In this document: in pieces, positions 23,338 to 33,594 of the stretch
How the letters are laid out: each line of letters opens with the position of its first letter
Position numbering within the stretch: the first letter of the stretch is position 1
Assembly: GCA_002102555.1 (NCBI GenBank)
Contig: MCFL01000011.1
Coordinates: 434,001-498,000 of the forward strand
Source of the DNA: Catenaria anguillulae PL171
Taxonomy: Eukaryota; Blastocladiomycota; Blastocladiomycetes; Blastocladiales; Catenariaceae
Direction: 5' to 3'
DNA: 64,000 nt
Notes under the pieces: model-generated
The model's database searches: none
What the model was told of the DNA's origin: nothing
The model's input: only the letters and a program-made list of their open reading frames with translations
Position numbers and translations under genes: made by a program

Positions 23338-24671
23338 TCACTCGTCGGCCGGCACCAAATCCAACATCATCCTGGAATAAAACTTGCCCAACACCTCCTG
23401 CTCCACCTCGGTCTCGGCCTTGAACACGTTGGCCATATGTTCGGGCACCCTTACGGGCTTGTACCGATACTTGACGGGCAGGCCCTCGTCGTTGTCCGCG
23501 CCACTTTGCGCACCCGCATCTGCCGCCGCTGCATCTGGCGGAAGCTCAATCAGCTGGAACGCAAACGTGAGGGCTTCGGGATCCATGCCGTCGGGCACAT
23601 CCATCGGGTACTGCGCGCAGTTGATAACGCCCGGCCGAGCCATTTGTAGGTACAGGCCCGTGAGATGTTCCGACATCTTGAGCAGGGCCAGAGCGGCAGG
23701 GTCGGTTTCGGTGTCGGGTGCCGTTGGAGCGTGTGGCCCCGATGCTGATGCGGTGGAGGAAGATGTGGTTGTGGTGGGATGCTGTGGTGCACGCGCGTTC
23801 CGAAAGTGCGACAGTTCGCGCTCGAGGTCGAGGATGCGCGATTCGTAGACAGTTTTCAATTGTTCGAGCTCGAGGCGGCGTGCCTCGGAAACTGAGAAAT
23901 GTGACACCAGAGGATAAAAGGAGGTGAATATCAAGTCATGACGAGAGGAAACAGAGCGCGAGTTGTGGGATGCATACCTTCGTAGCGAGCATTGGCAAGC
24001 TCCCGATGGTCCCTCAGGGCGGCTTCGGCCTCGGTGGTGCGAATGGCCTTGATATCCTCAAACTGGCGATACGCGCGCGTGATTTGCATGCGCAAGCGCG
24101 AATTTTCCTCTTGGATACGCTCAATCATGTCGCCCGACTCTTGGGTTTGCACGGGCGTGCTAAGGAAGATGGGAATCTGTTGGTCGTCTTCGAGGTCGTT
24201 GTTTGAAGCTGGATCAAAGGCGCCGGCGGCTGCGCCGTTGTGGTTGTGGTTGTGGTTGACACCACCAGATGCATGGAACATGACTTGGTCGGGATCCTCG
24301 GTTTGTTGGTGAGCCAAGTTTGCGCGAGGTGTTTGGTGGTCAATGTCCATGGCCGCCGTGTCGTGATCGTCGAGGTTAATGTGATGGCCAGGAGCGGCAG
24401 CTGCGTAGGGCGCGGATGGGTGGTGCATGACGGGGGTTTGCGGCGGGAAAGGGACAGTGGATGGGAAGCGGTTTGTTGCTTGGTCATGGTCGGCAGTGGC
24501 GGCGGCAGCATCCACGGCAGCGGAAGGATGATCTTGAGCGACGACGGTCATCTTCAAGTTTGTGGAGGTGTCGGTATGAGCCTGCGCTTGCGTTTGCGAT
24601 TGCGATTGAGTGTTGGAATGGCCAGCAGCGGGCTCGGCGGTGGCCGTGGTGTCGGGGATGGGGCCAGACAT
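23338..24671 (-). CDS. Csm1/Pcs1-like chromosome-segregation protein
   Basis: Exons 24671-23978 and 23891-23338 (86-nt intron) give 415 residues. The N-terminus is disordered and rich in Gln, His and Ala. A coiled coil follows (DMIERIQEENSRLRMQITRAYRQFEDI to about LELEQLKTVYESRILDLERELSHF). The C-terminus is a compact domain (HLTGLYLQ, then ALTFAFQLIELP, VKYRYKPVRVPEHMANVF and EVEQEVLGKFYSRMMLDL). A coiled coil followed by an RWD-like domain with TGL and a final FY helix is the layout of Csm1/Pcs1, the monopolin subunit that links kinetochore and rDNA factors. The order of elements fits well, but the match is by pattern only; another RWD kinetochore protein is possible. Confidence 0.55.
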
Positions 24672-25119
24672 GTGTTCGTACTCGTTTGGACGCCGGACGA
24701 GGAAGTGGGCTGATCAGGGGCAGCTGCAGCTGGAGCGAGTTGGTGACGGATGGGATCGGAGGGGAAATGAGCAGCCGGACAATCAGATCCGATGCATTGA
24801 TTTTACAGAATTGAGTGCTGATTGCATGCGGTGTGCTTGCTATTCATACGAGCTTGAGCTTGAGCTTGGCCATGGCCTGGGTTGAGCTTGAGCATCCCGG
24901 TACCGTCAACGAATATATATCATCTGTCCAATGACAATTCCAATTCCGATCGCGAGACCAATCAGAGATCGGCGGGCCTTGCGTAGTGCAACCTTGAACG
25001 ACCCCACTGTACTGCGACCTCACGGCAGAGCATTGGAAATTGCACAATGCATACATGGAAGACGTAACCTAACCTGACCGGAGCAATCTCTCATCTCGAC
25101 ACACGGCCGGCACCTGATC
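24672..25119. promoter_or_regulatory. divergent promoter region between Csm1-like and TFIIS genes
   Basis: The 448 bp between two divergent start codons. An AT-rich tract (aatatatatcat) lies at about 24901-24915, some 210 nt before the TFIIS ATG. The promoter role is inferred from gene orientation. Confidence 0.4.
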
Positions 25120-26336
25120 ATGTCTTCCTCGCTCCCGACCCCCGCTGAGGCTCGCGTGCTCGAGTTCAAGGCCTCACTCCAGTCGGCCATCGCAAAGGGC
25201 AACTCCTCGACCGCCGCCGACATTCTCGCCCAGCTCATGCAAGTCACCGCCACAAAGCAGCTCCTGAAAAGGACTGAGATCGGTATCTACGTCAACAAGC
25301 TGAAAAAGTTCCCTGACCAGACCGTCGCTGCCCGCTGTGCAACACTCCTCAACAAGTGGAAGCGGGACGTTGGCATTGAGCCAAAGTCTCGATCCCAGTC
25401 ACAGTCGCAATCGCAACCGCAGCCCACTTCCAGATCTAATTCCGCTTCAGCACCCAATGCCGCCCAGCCTCCATCGCGCTCCAGTTCCGTCTCGTCGTCC
25501 TTGGGCAACGGACCTACCGAGAGCGGATCAGCGACTCCCAATGCTTCGTCATCAGTGTCGTCCGTCAATCAGGCCGGTGGTGCGGATGCTGCCGGCGACA
25601 TTGCGTCCGAAGCAACCAGCATGTACTCGGAGCCTCCACAAATGCTCACCAACAGGTCCGTCAAGGAGGATGGCATCAAGATTCCACGGTTGGGCGACTC
25701 GGTCCGCGAAAAGTGTATCGAGATGTTTTACAATGGTCTTTGCATGGATACCGACGACGGTGCGCTTTTCTTGATGGTGTTTGTTGCACCAATGGTAGCC
25801 GATGCAGGGATCTGACTGCATTTGAACAGACTCGTCGCTCATTCTCAATGTTGCCATGGCCCTCGAATCCGCCCTCTTCTCCAAACACGACAACAAGGTC
25901 TCTCCACAATACAAGACGGACCTGCGGCTGTACACAACCAGCCTAAAGAACAAGGACCTCGGCTCGTTCCGCCGCGACTTGCGCGACAGCACCCTGTCGG
26001 TCACCGAATTTGTCACGCTCAAGTCGACTGACCTCGTGTCCGACGAAAAGCGCCAGGAACTCATCAAGGCACAAATGGACGCCGTGTTTCGCGCGCAAGG
26101 AGCCACAAATCAAAAGGCGACCACGGACCAATTTCGGTGTGGCAAGTGCAAGAAGCGCAGGTGCTCGTACTTCCAGATGCAGACTCGGTCAGCCGATGAG
26201 CCCATGACCACTTTTGTCGAGTGTCTCGAGTGTATGCTTTCCGTTGTGACTCATACGCCTTGATCCCCTTTTTCGTTCCTATGTGCTGACAATGCGCATC
26301 ATACCAACAGGCGGCAACAATTGGAAGTTTTGTTGA
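25120..26336 (+). CDS. DST1: transcription elongation factor TFIIS
   Basis: Exons 25120-25759, 25830-26231 and 26311-26336 (introns of 70 and 79 nt) give 355 residues. TFIIS rescues backtracked RNA polymerase II by stimulating cleavage of the nascent RNA. The N-terminal LW-like domain is helical (LLKRTEIGIYVNKLKKFPDQ, then AARCATLLNKWKRDV); a Ser/Gln-rich linker follows; the central domain spans VREKCIEMFYNGL to KDLGSFRRDLRDS and LVSDEKRQELIK. The C-terminal zinc ribbon reads CGKCKKRRCSYFQMQTRSADEP, then CLECGNNWKFC, the last nine residues being mostly encoded by exon 3. The acidic Asp-Glu pair (SADEP) that enters the polymerase active site is intact. Confidence 0.92.
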
Positions 26337-26497
26337 TCATTCTTCCCCGTCCCGGCCGTTTTTCACGTTTCTTTATTTATTGTGTTTTGTCCATCATGAA
26401 TGAATCCAAGGATGTATTACTTGCGCTGGACTTGCGCTGCTGAAAACAATTCAAACAAACATTTGCTGACGAGGTGCTGAAACAACTGAATCTTGGA
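26337..26497. other. short convergent 3' region
   Basis: 161 bp between the TFIIS and Prp3 stop codons, A/T-rich (tttctttatttattgtg), consistent with overlapping polyadenylation regions. Confidence 0.5.
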
Positions 26498-28278
26498 TCA
26501 AGTGTACCGCGGGGGATTCCACGACTTTGCGTGGTTCCAATGATGCTCAGCATCCGCCTCGGCAAACAACTTTGCAGCTGCCGACTCCAAATAGCACTTG
26601 CGGAAGCTAAACCCGTCAAACAACCGGTGCGAGTGCTCACCCTCCCAAATCAACCAGCAGTGCTGCAAACTTGGGTCCATGCCCGCAAAGTGGCTGCCAG
26701 ATGCCGTGACCCCATACGCGCCACCGCCACCACCAGGGGCTGCATCGTCGTCACCCTCGTCCTCGGAATCGCCGGCCTCGTCAACATTGGCGCTTGCTCC
26801 CGCACCACCATCCTCGTCATCAATCCCAACCCACTTGATCCGCCTCAACATCAGCTTCTTGAAATGGCGAATGGCCCTGGGCCCGCCCTCAACACATACA
26901 ACGTGATGATCCTTGAACATGACGGCCAACCCCGTCAGTCCGAGCTGCTTGACATTCATGTCCACCTTAAACTTAATCTTTGGATGCGCCATATCCCTGC
27001 ACTTGAACACGGCCACATGAATACCCTTTGCCTCGTCCCGCTTCTTCTTCCTCTCCTTTTTATCCCTGCGCTGCTCATCCGTCAACTTGCGCTCGCATTG
27101 GCCTTTTCGTGAGCAATCCTGCGCGCCTCCACTTGTGCACGCACATTGGCTTCGACGGCCGTCGGGTCCTGGATGGCTCGTTGGCAAGCACGCGCATCAG
27201 GTTGGTCAAGCGCACCTTTGGCGGGTCGGGCGCGAGCAAGCCCAGCCGAATCTTGTCCTGCTTTTCACGCTGTTCCTCCATGCGGCGTTGCCGGCGCAGC
27301 TTGCGCCGCTCTTGCTTGGTCAGCATGGCGAGGCGCGCGGGGCGGGAGCGTTGAATGGCGGAGGAATCGGGACTGGGTGTTGGATAAAGTGTGTGATGGG
27401 CGTCACGACTTGGTGATCTGCCTCGGATGCCGACGCCGATCCGGACGCTGCCTGGACAGCCATGGGCACGGGCGTATCAAACATGTAAAATGCCTGGTCG
27501 CCCGGTGGAGGCACATTGTCATTGTCGTGCCCGACCATCGACTCGTACGTCGTGTACCCGTGCGTCAGCGGCATATCCCACCACTCGACCAGCGGCGGGG
27601 CCGCACGCTTAACCACCTCGTCTGGAATCACATCCAAGGCGCTCGCATCCACACCCACTTTTTTCATGGTGGCAGACAGGCTCGCCTTGAGTGCCGCCAG
27701 CTTTTCTTCCTTGCGCAGCTTGTCGGCTTTGGCAATGTACTTGCCCTGCGGCACAAAATGCAACTTGCCACCGCGGCGCCCGCCGCCGCGGCCGCGCAGC
27801 AGTGACGAGGGGATCCCGAGAGAGCGGTCAAAGTAGGGCGCGGAACGGTCCAGGCGAGGCCGGTCCGTGTCGAGGAGAGTAGTGGCGGCGGCCGACGATG
27901 GCGCGGGGGCGGGCACGGTGGGTGCTGCAGATGAGGAAGTGGAGGCAGCCTGGAGCATACACAATCGGTGTCGTGAGTGCTTCATTCACAAACACTAGAA
28001 GAAATGAGTAAGCACAAACCATCGTAGCTGGCAAGGACGCAGCCGCAGCCCCGGGCATGGGCAGCACGCCACGGCTCGCGAGCTCGCGCTTCTTGGCCTC
28101 GAGCCTGCGCCGGATTTCAGCCATGTCAATGCCTCCAGGTGCGCCTGTTGCTGTTGATTGGGCGCAACAAGGCCGTACCGACTCGAGGGCGTTTCGAGGC
28201 CGATCCGTTGTCGTCAGCGGCCGACTCGGCGGCGGGCCGCTTGCGGTCGTTGGGCGGGGCAGAGGGTGGCAGGTACAT
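26498..28278 (-). CDS. PRP3: U4/U6 snRNP splicing factor Prp3, frameshifted
   Basis: Prp3 binds U4/U6 snRNA in the tri-snRNP. The start ([15 protein letters not shown], 28278) is followed by [19 protein letters not shown]; a 70-nt intron spans 27950-28019. The PRP3 core ([85 protein letters not shown]) and the C-terminal DUF1115 domain ([58 protein letters not shown]) are all there in order. At least three frame changes lack splice sites: near 27325, 27180 and 27115, with one or two more near 28150. The first three are what single missing bases would give. The gene is essential in known fungi, so assembly errors are likelier than a dead gene. Confidence 0.85.
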
Positions 28279-28707
28279 TGCTTTGGGTGCGATTTGGGTC
28301 GGTTGGTCGAGGTCGGTTGGATCCTCAATCCCTAATCTCAGAAGTGACGACAAGCAACGAACAAAAGAGCTGACCCACAAAAGCTCAACAAGCCTCCCGT
28401 GCGGCCGTCGCGGCGGGGTTCCCATACAATCGGCATTGGCCCACTTGGGCACGGCTGGAAACGTGGCTGCTTCGACAAGTCGTCAATTGCGTACAAATGA
28501 GTCCAAGGTTGCGGCGTGATCTGACCTCAATGGTATCTGTCGACAGCGTTTTGGGGTGTCCGCAGACACGAACGCGCGCAAAGCTTCTGTTGCCAGCACG
28601 GGATGGGCGAATTAGGCAATGGCGAATGAATGACTGACAAATGGCCAAGATATCCATGTAACTTTGCACCACCTGCAATCTGCTCCTGCGCCATCACTGC
28701 AGCTACC
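28279..28707. promoter_or_regulatory. divergent region between Prp3 and helicase relic
   Basis: 429 bp between divergent starts; it should include the Prp3 promoter. Nothing else was seen. Confidence 0.35.
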
Positions 28708-29824
28708 ATGTCGTCTGGCTTCAAACCATCAGAGCTCCATGGTGGGTCGGACACCATGCCGTACCACCAGACCGCCTATCTCGACAACCTCAATGACGCA
28801 CAGAGGAATGCCGTGACCTCAAGTGAGGACGTGGTGATTATTCTCGCCGGACCAGGTTCACATCTGCCATTTACGATCTATCCAAGGCGAAAATGATGTG
28901 ATCTCACTCTTCATGTTCTCTGTCTTTTCCAACTATTCTGTCTTACAGGCACAGGTATGGAACTGGACTCCTCCGTCACACTCACAAGTCTTCTGCAGAT
29001 TTATATAATCTATTGCCGTTGCGTCATTTCAGGTAAAACTAGAACACTCACTTCGCGTGTCGTGGACCTCATTGTCCGGCGGCAGGTCAGCCCATTCAAT
29101 ATCGCAGTTGTCACATTTACAAAAAAGGCGGCCAGCGAAATGAAGGACCGCATTCGCGCTTTTCTGGGTTGCGACGTGGTCAACAGCCTCAACATTGGTA
29201 CTTTTCATGCAGTGTGCAAAGAATTTCTTCAAACACATGGCACGGAGATTGGATTGCCACAGAAATTCACCACATGGGATCGCACCGACTCGTACGCAGA
29301 GCATTTCGTTGGTTTTTACCATCTAGCGAAAAGTTCTGATCCGAGATTTTGATGATATGGTCACAACAGGGAACGCTACATGCATGAAGTCCTGTCGTCG
29401 TCCGACATCAGAGATGCTCTTGAACCATTTCCCATGTACAAAAAGCACATGTCCTCCGATGATTTCCTGACCTTCATATCCAGGGCCAAAGCAAAGAGTT
29501 TAAGCCGGAGAGCCTAGCGCAACTCTGCCCGACAGTTCTGAATGATAATGTGGAAACAGCAGAAGACCCACGCATTACAGTCTATCGCGAGTATGAGCGG
29601 CGTCGTCATGCCAACAACGCACTGGATTTCGACGACTTGCTCATGTACGGGCTAAAAGCTATTAGGCAGTGTCCCAACATTGCAAAGCGGATGCACCATG
29701 TCCTTGTTGGTGAGGTACACTACACATTCACATTGTTTCTTCCGCTGCGAGCTGTTGCTACCGTTTCGCTGTTCACATGGACTTGGAGTTTCAAGACACC
29801 AACCTGGTGCGCGCTAAACCTTAG
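28708..29824 (+). pseudogene. truncated UvrD/Srs2-type DNA helicase
   Basis: The N-terminus is a clear superfamily 1A helicase: YLDNLNDAQRNAVTSSEDVV (Q motif), ILAGPGTGKTRTLTSR (Walker A), FNIAVVTFTKKAASEMKDRI (motif Ia), IGTFHAVCKEFL (motif Ib) and ALDFDDLLMYG. Walker A is assembled from three pieces, with a 6-nt exon at 28949-28954 between introns 28856-28948 and 28955-29032. The frame is lost near 29345-29370 and again near 29500. After an intron at 29715-29788 the sequence reads VLVGEFQDTNLVRAKP and stops at 29822. In working helicases motif II is (V)DEFQDT, so the metal-binding Asp is replaced by Gly. Motifs III-VI, including GDPDQSIY, do not follow, so about two thirds of the protein is missing. 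It cannot encode a working helicase. Confidence 0.75.
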
Positions 29825-30236
29825 AATCTGTGCGACTAGTGACGACAGGGCATTGAGCGACTCAGTAAGAAGCAGTACAACGGGTAAAATGGGAAGGAAA
29901 CGAAGCCCGCAGTTCGGCCTGTGATGAAATTGGCCTTGGCTTCACCTGGAGGGTTGGAGGCAGACCGGCACCTAGCCAGATCGGCGGGCCACGAGAGTTT
30001 GGTCGATCCTGACCTGTGACCTCCCGAATCATCTTTCAGGTGAACTTGCTTGCCAATACAACAACACATTGACCGACACCAGCTTTTTCCTACTTTGACT
30101 CTTGGCATTCGTTGCTTTCGAGTTTTCCCCACCGATTGTATCCCGGCCCCCTTTTCTGATCGCCTCATTCAGTTCGTGCATCGCTGTGCCCACCCACTTC
30201 ACCAACAACGCCTCACCTCCAACGGACTGCACCAAG
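29825..30236. other. region after helicase relic, upstream of LUC7
   Basis: No helicase motif III-VI was found on either strand. The part from about 30030 should hold the LUC7 promoter and 5' UTR. A short minus-strand frame (30029-30385) is a shadow of the LUC7 first exon. Confidence 0.4.
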
Positions 30237-32300
30237 ATGGCCGACTGGATGCGCGACATGATCTCCAAGATGATGTCGGAGCAGGGTCTCGACCAGGGGA
30301 CCCTGACCGAGGTCCAGTTTGACGATCCGAAAGTATGTCGCGGCTTCCTTGAGGATGTTTGCCTCGCCGAGCTGTTTGTCAACACGGTACGGCTTTTTTC
30401 CCCTATTTGATCCTAAGTCCGACATTTAAGCTCACGGCCGAGAACTTTTGCTCAACATGATAGAAACTCGATCAAGGCGAATGCAAAAACATGCACTCGA
30501 TCAAGCTCAAGGACGAGTACCAAGCTGCCCATACCGACAAGGGCCACGGTCACCCTGGTGTCAACAGGGTCATGAACGACTTGGAGAGGGAATTGGCCGC
30601 TTTGGTTTCCGACTGTGCGTTTCCTTCTCTTGAGCAGTACATCTGAATCGTTGCTTGATCCGGCGACCTGCCTCGTTTTAGGTGACCGCCGCATTCGCAT
30701 CGCCAACGACCGTGTTGCTGCGACGCAAGCATCCCGTAATCTCATCAACCTGCGCCAAGCCATTGCCGAAATGGAACAAAAGCTCACGGATCTCGACAAG
30801 GAATCGGATCAGCTTGCCAGCGACGGCAAGGTGGAAGAGATGATGGCCGTTGTGACGCAAATTGAGGACATCAAGAAGGAAAAGAGCGAAAAGGAGGTAT
30901 GTTTGAAGTGTTTGTTTCTTGCCAGTGGAGTGTGAGCGAAACAAATCTGACAGATTTCGTGTGTGCATTGACGATTTCCAAAGGCGGAACTCAAGAACAT
31001 GATTGGACACGACTCCACGGCCGAGCAAGGTATGTGTGTCTGTGACATTTGTGGAGCCTTGCTTGCGTCCGAAGACGCCACGGACCGTCGGTACGTCATC
31101 TCGCACCCCTCCTCGACAGATCCGGAGATTATGCATTTTCACTGCTAACTCTTGCGCATCCTGTCGACATTCAGCGTTGCCGATCACTTCACTGGCAAAA
31201 TGCACATTGGCTACGACAAAGTGCGCACTGCGCTTCGGTCGCTGCGCGATCGGCTGCGCCAACGCCCGGGTGCGCCGCTGTCCCGCGCCTCGTCCACGTC
31301 CATCACAACGCCGGCCACGTCGCATGCGCCACATCCCGCTACGGGTCCCCGCTCGACCTCATCGCACTCTGGGTCTGTGCACCGCGACCGGTCGTCGGGT
31401 CCCATGGGTGCCGCGCGTAGTGCGCCACGGTCTCGCTCACGCTCTCGGTCGCGGGATCGCGGCCCAAGGCGCGAGTGGGCGGATCGCGACAGGGACAGGG
31501 ACAGGGATAGGGAGTACCGACGCGATTACCGTGACAGGGACAGGGATCGTGATCGCGAGTATTACCGGTCGAGCAGGTATCGTTCGCGGTCGCGCGACCG
31601 GCGCGATCGGCACCGTGACCGTGACGGCGGATCGCGGGACGGGTACAGCAGCAGTAGCAGCAGCCGGCGCAACGAGCGTGGGTCGTCGGCATCCTTGCCA
31701 AATGCGGCGCCTGCGGTAGCCACGGGCGAGGTGGACGGTGCTGTAGCCGCGCCAAGCACTGGCGATGCCATGGATATCACCCCAACAACCACGGCAGAAG
31801 CATCCGCAGCGCCGCGCTCGCGGTCGCGCGATCCCCGCTCAAGCTCGGACGCATATTACCCAGACTACCCACGCGGAGGCGGCGGCGGCGGGGGGCCAAG
31901 TAACGGCGACCACTACTACTCTGGATCCAACTCTTCTCGTCGTCGGTCACGCAGCCCGCGCGACCGCGGTGGCGACTCGTACTATGGCAGTGGCGGGTCG
32001 TACCGCGACCGCGACCATCATCACCAGTACTCGGTACGTGACCGCGAACGTGACCGTGACTCGCGCGACTACCGGCGCGGCGAGCGCGAGGGTAGCTCGG
32101 GTCGTGGTGCTGTGAGCGCAGAGTACATCAACATGACGCGGCCCATGAACGATTTGGTTGCGGCGCACGCTGTGGAACGCAACTTGTTGTCGGCTGTTGT
32201 TTCGGGAACCGCGCCTGCAGGTCGGAGGGCGAGCACAAGCGGCGGTGTCATGTCGCCCGGGGCCAGGGGCGAGGGGGACAAGGAGGAAGGTGAGTTGTGA
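30237..32300 (+). CDS. LUC7: Luc7-like U1 snRNP protein with RS/RD-rich tail
   Basis: Luc7 proteins are U1 snRNP parts that help choose 5' splice sites. Exons: 30237-30386, 30464-30614, 30682-30896, 30984-31090 and 31175-32300. The LUC7 domain starts MADWMRDMISKMMSEQGLD with VCRGFLEDVCLAELFVNTKLDQGECKNMHSIKLK (first zinc finger, CCCH type), then a coiled coil (RRIRIANDRVAATQASRNL to QIEDIKKEKSEKE), then the second finger (CDICGALLASEDATDRR, VADHFTGKMHIGYDKVR). The tail is rich in Arg-Asp and Arg-Ser repeats (31430-31660 and 31920-32090), as in metazoan LUC7L. Before the second finger (about 31025-31045) the frame changes by two bases or one extra base, with no splice site to explain it. Confidence 0.88.
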
Positions 32301-32653
32301 GGGGTGTGCCGTGCCCAAGCGAATTCCCATGTTGGAACGAGAGGGTATGTACCAGACAAGGGCTAGGTATGAACGACATTATCATCACTGCTGCCTTCTC
32401 TCTACAATACACGACGTCGTCGCCCGTGATTTGTCGCTCCCGCCACCTCGTCACGTCAGAGATTGGATTGCCAATGACCAAGCAAGCGCCCCCGCCGCCG
32501 TGCAATCGATTGAGACTCGGAGTATGTATGTGATCCCAATTTGCATTTGCTCTCCCCATTTCCTTTGCCTTAAAGTTGCCTTTTTATTTCTACTGCATTT
32601 CATTCATTCATTTATCCATAGCAATATACAATCCCTGTACACCCTGCTCCCTG
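32301..32653. other. convergent 3' intergenic region
   Basis: Between LUC7 (+) and BolA (-) stop codons. T-rich near 32570-32640. No gene seen. Confidence 0.4.
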
Positions 32654-33109
32654 TCACTTTTGTTGGTCCTTTTCGTACTCTTCAGGCGTCTTGGTCTTGA
32701 GCTGCAAGGCGTGCAAACCGGCTCTGAGCTCGTCGCCCAACATATCGTAAATCATGCGATGGCGCTGAATCAGCGTCTTGCCCTTGAATGCCTCCGAGAC
32801 AATGGTGACACGGAAATGGGTTTCGACGGCATTCAAGCCCTTCATGGCGGCATGGCCGGCATGCTTTGATGAGTCGTCGAGGATTTCGAGGTGAGTGGGT
32901 GCACAGGCAGCCGAGATCTGGGATGAGCGTGTTACGGGTGAGCTCATGGAAGGGTAAGGGTGCAGTGAGGGGAGAGGTGTGAGACAGACCTTGTCGCGAA
33001 TGGCGGTGGTAATGGGGCCAGCTGTCGTAGACATTGCGAGCGATGGGACAGAGAACGGCAGTTTGGTCAGGAGGGCAGCGGAGCGCAGGGTTGGGATGAG
33101 CCGGTTCAT
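32654..33109 (-). CDS. BolA-family protein, probably mitochondrial
   Basis: BolA proteins work with monothiol glutaredoxins in iron-sulfur cluster delivery. Exon 1 (33109-32990) encodes MNRLIPTLRSAALLTKLPFS, an Arg/Leu/Ser-rich stretch without acids that looks like a mitochondrial presequence, then TTAIRDK. A 72-nt intron (32918-32989) follows. Exon 2 has the BolA domain: THLEILDDSSKHAGHAAMKG, HFRVTIVSEAFKGKTLIQRHRMIYDMLGDEL and the end ALQLKTKTPEEYEK. The FKGKTLIQRHRMIYDML helix is the family signature, and the His in RHR is the usual cluster-coordinating residue. A Met at 33154 would add 15 residues; I prefer 33109 because it starts the presequence. Confidence 0.88.
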   Translation of the reverse strand: MNRLIPTLRSAALLTKLPFSVPSLAMSTTAGPITTAIRDKVCLTPLPSLHPYPSMSSPVTRSSQISAACAPTHLEILDDSSKHAGHAAMKGLNAVETHFRVTIVSEAFKGKTLIQRHRMIYDMLGDELRAGLHALQLKTKTPEEYEKDQQK

Positions 33110-33594
33110 TTCAGCTAGTGTATACTTTTTGCCAATTCTTCTGATTCCGGACATTCATCTTGAGGCATTCAAGCTTCAGCAACCCACTCGAGCTCTCATC
33201 GATACTTATCCCCCTTCCAAGTTGCATGTGCCAACTGCAGGGAGGGGGAAGAGCGACATGCATGGATCGGGGGACCAGTCATGTACGTATAGACATATGT
33301 AGATCTGAAGACTCACCTTCTGGAACTTTGTTCTCCGCTTCCTTTCCTGCCCAAAGCGCCCTTGCGCGTTCAAGTTGCAATTGAAGTTGCTTGCTTGCCT
33401 GCGATGGCTTCAAGTTGGAGCGGCTGCGGCTGCTGCTGTTGCTGTTGCTGCCGCCGGCAATGCAATGGACGCGCCTCCAAGCAATGAACGCTTGAGTTCG
33501 ATGATCCACGTACGGAGTTATATCTATGGATTGAGCACATCTTTACATGCATCAATCAATCAACCTGAGCTGTCGAAATTAAATAGTATCCGCA
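33110..33594. promoter_or_regulatory. divergent region between BolA and VPS35
   Basis: 485 bp between divergent starts; expected to hold both promoters. Its CTG/TTG-rich tract (33405-33460) opens small frames on both strands that were not called. Confidence 0.35.

Noticed and set aside
31025-31045. A possible extra intron before the second LUC7 zinc finger
   Set aside because: No GT-AG pair restores the frame; a small indel explains it better.
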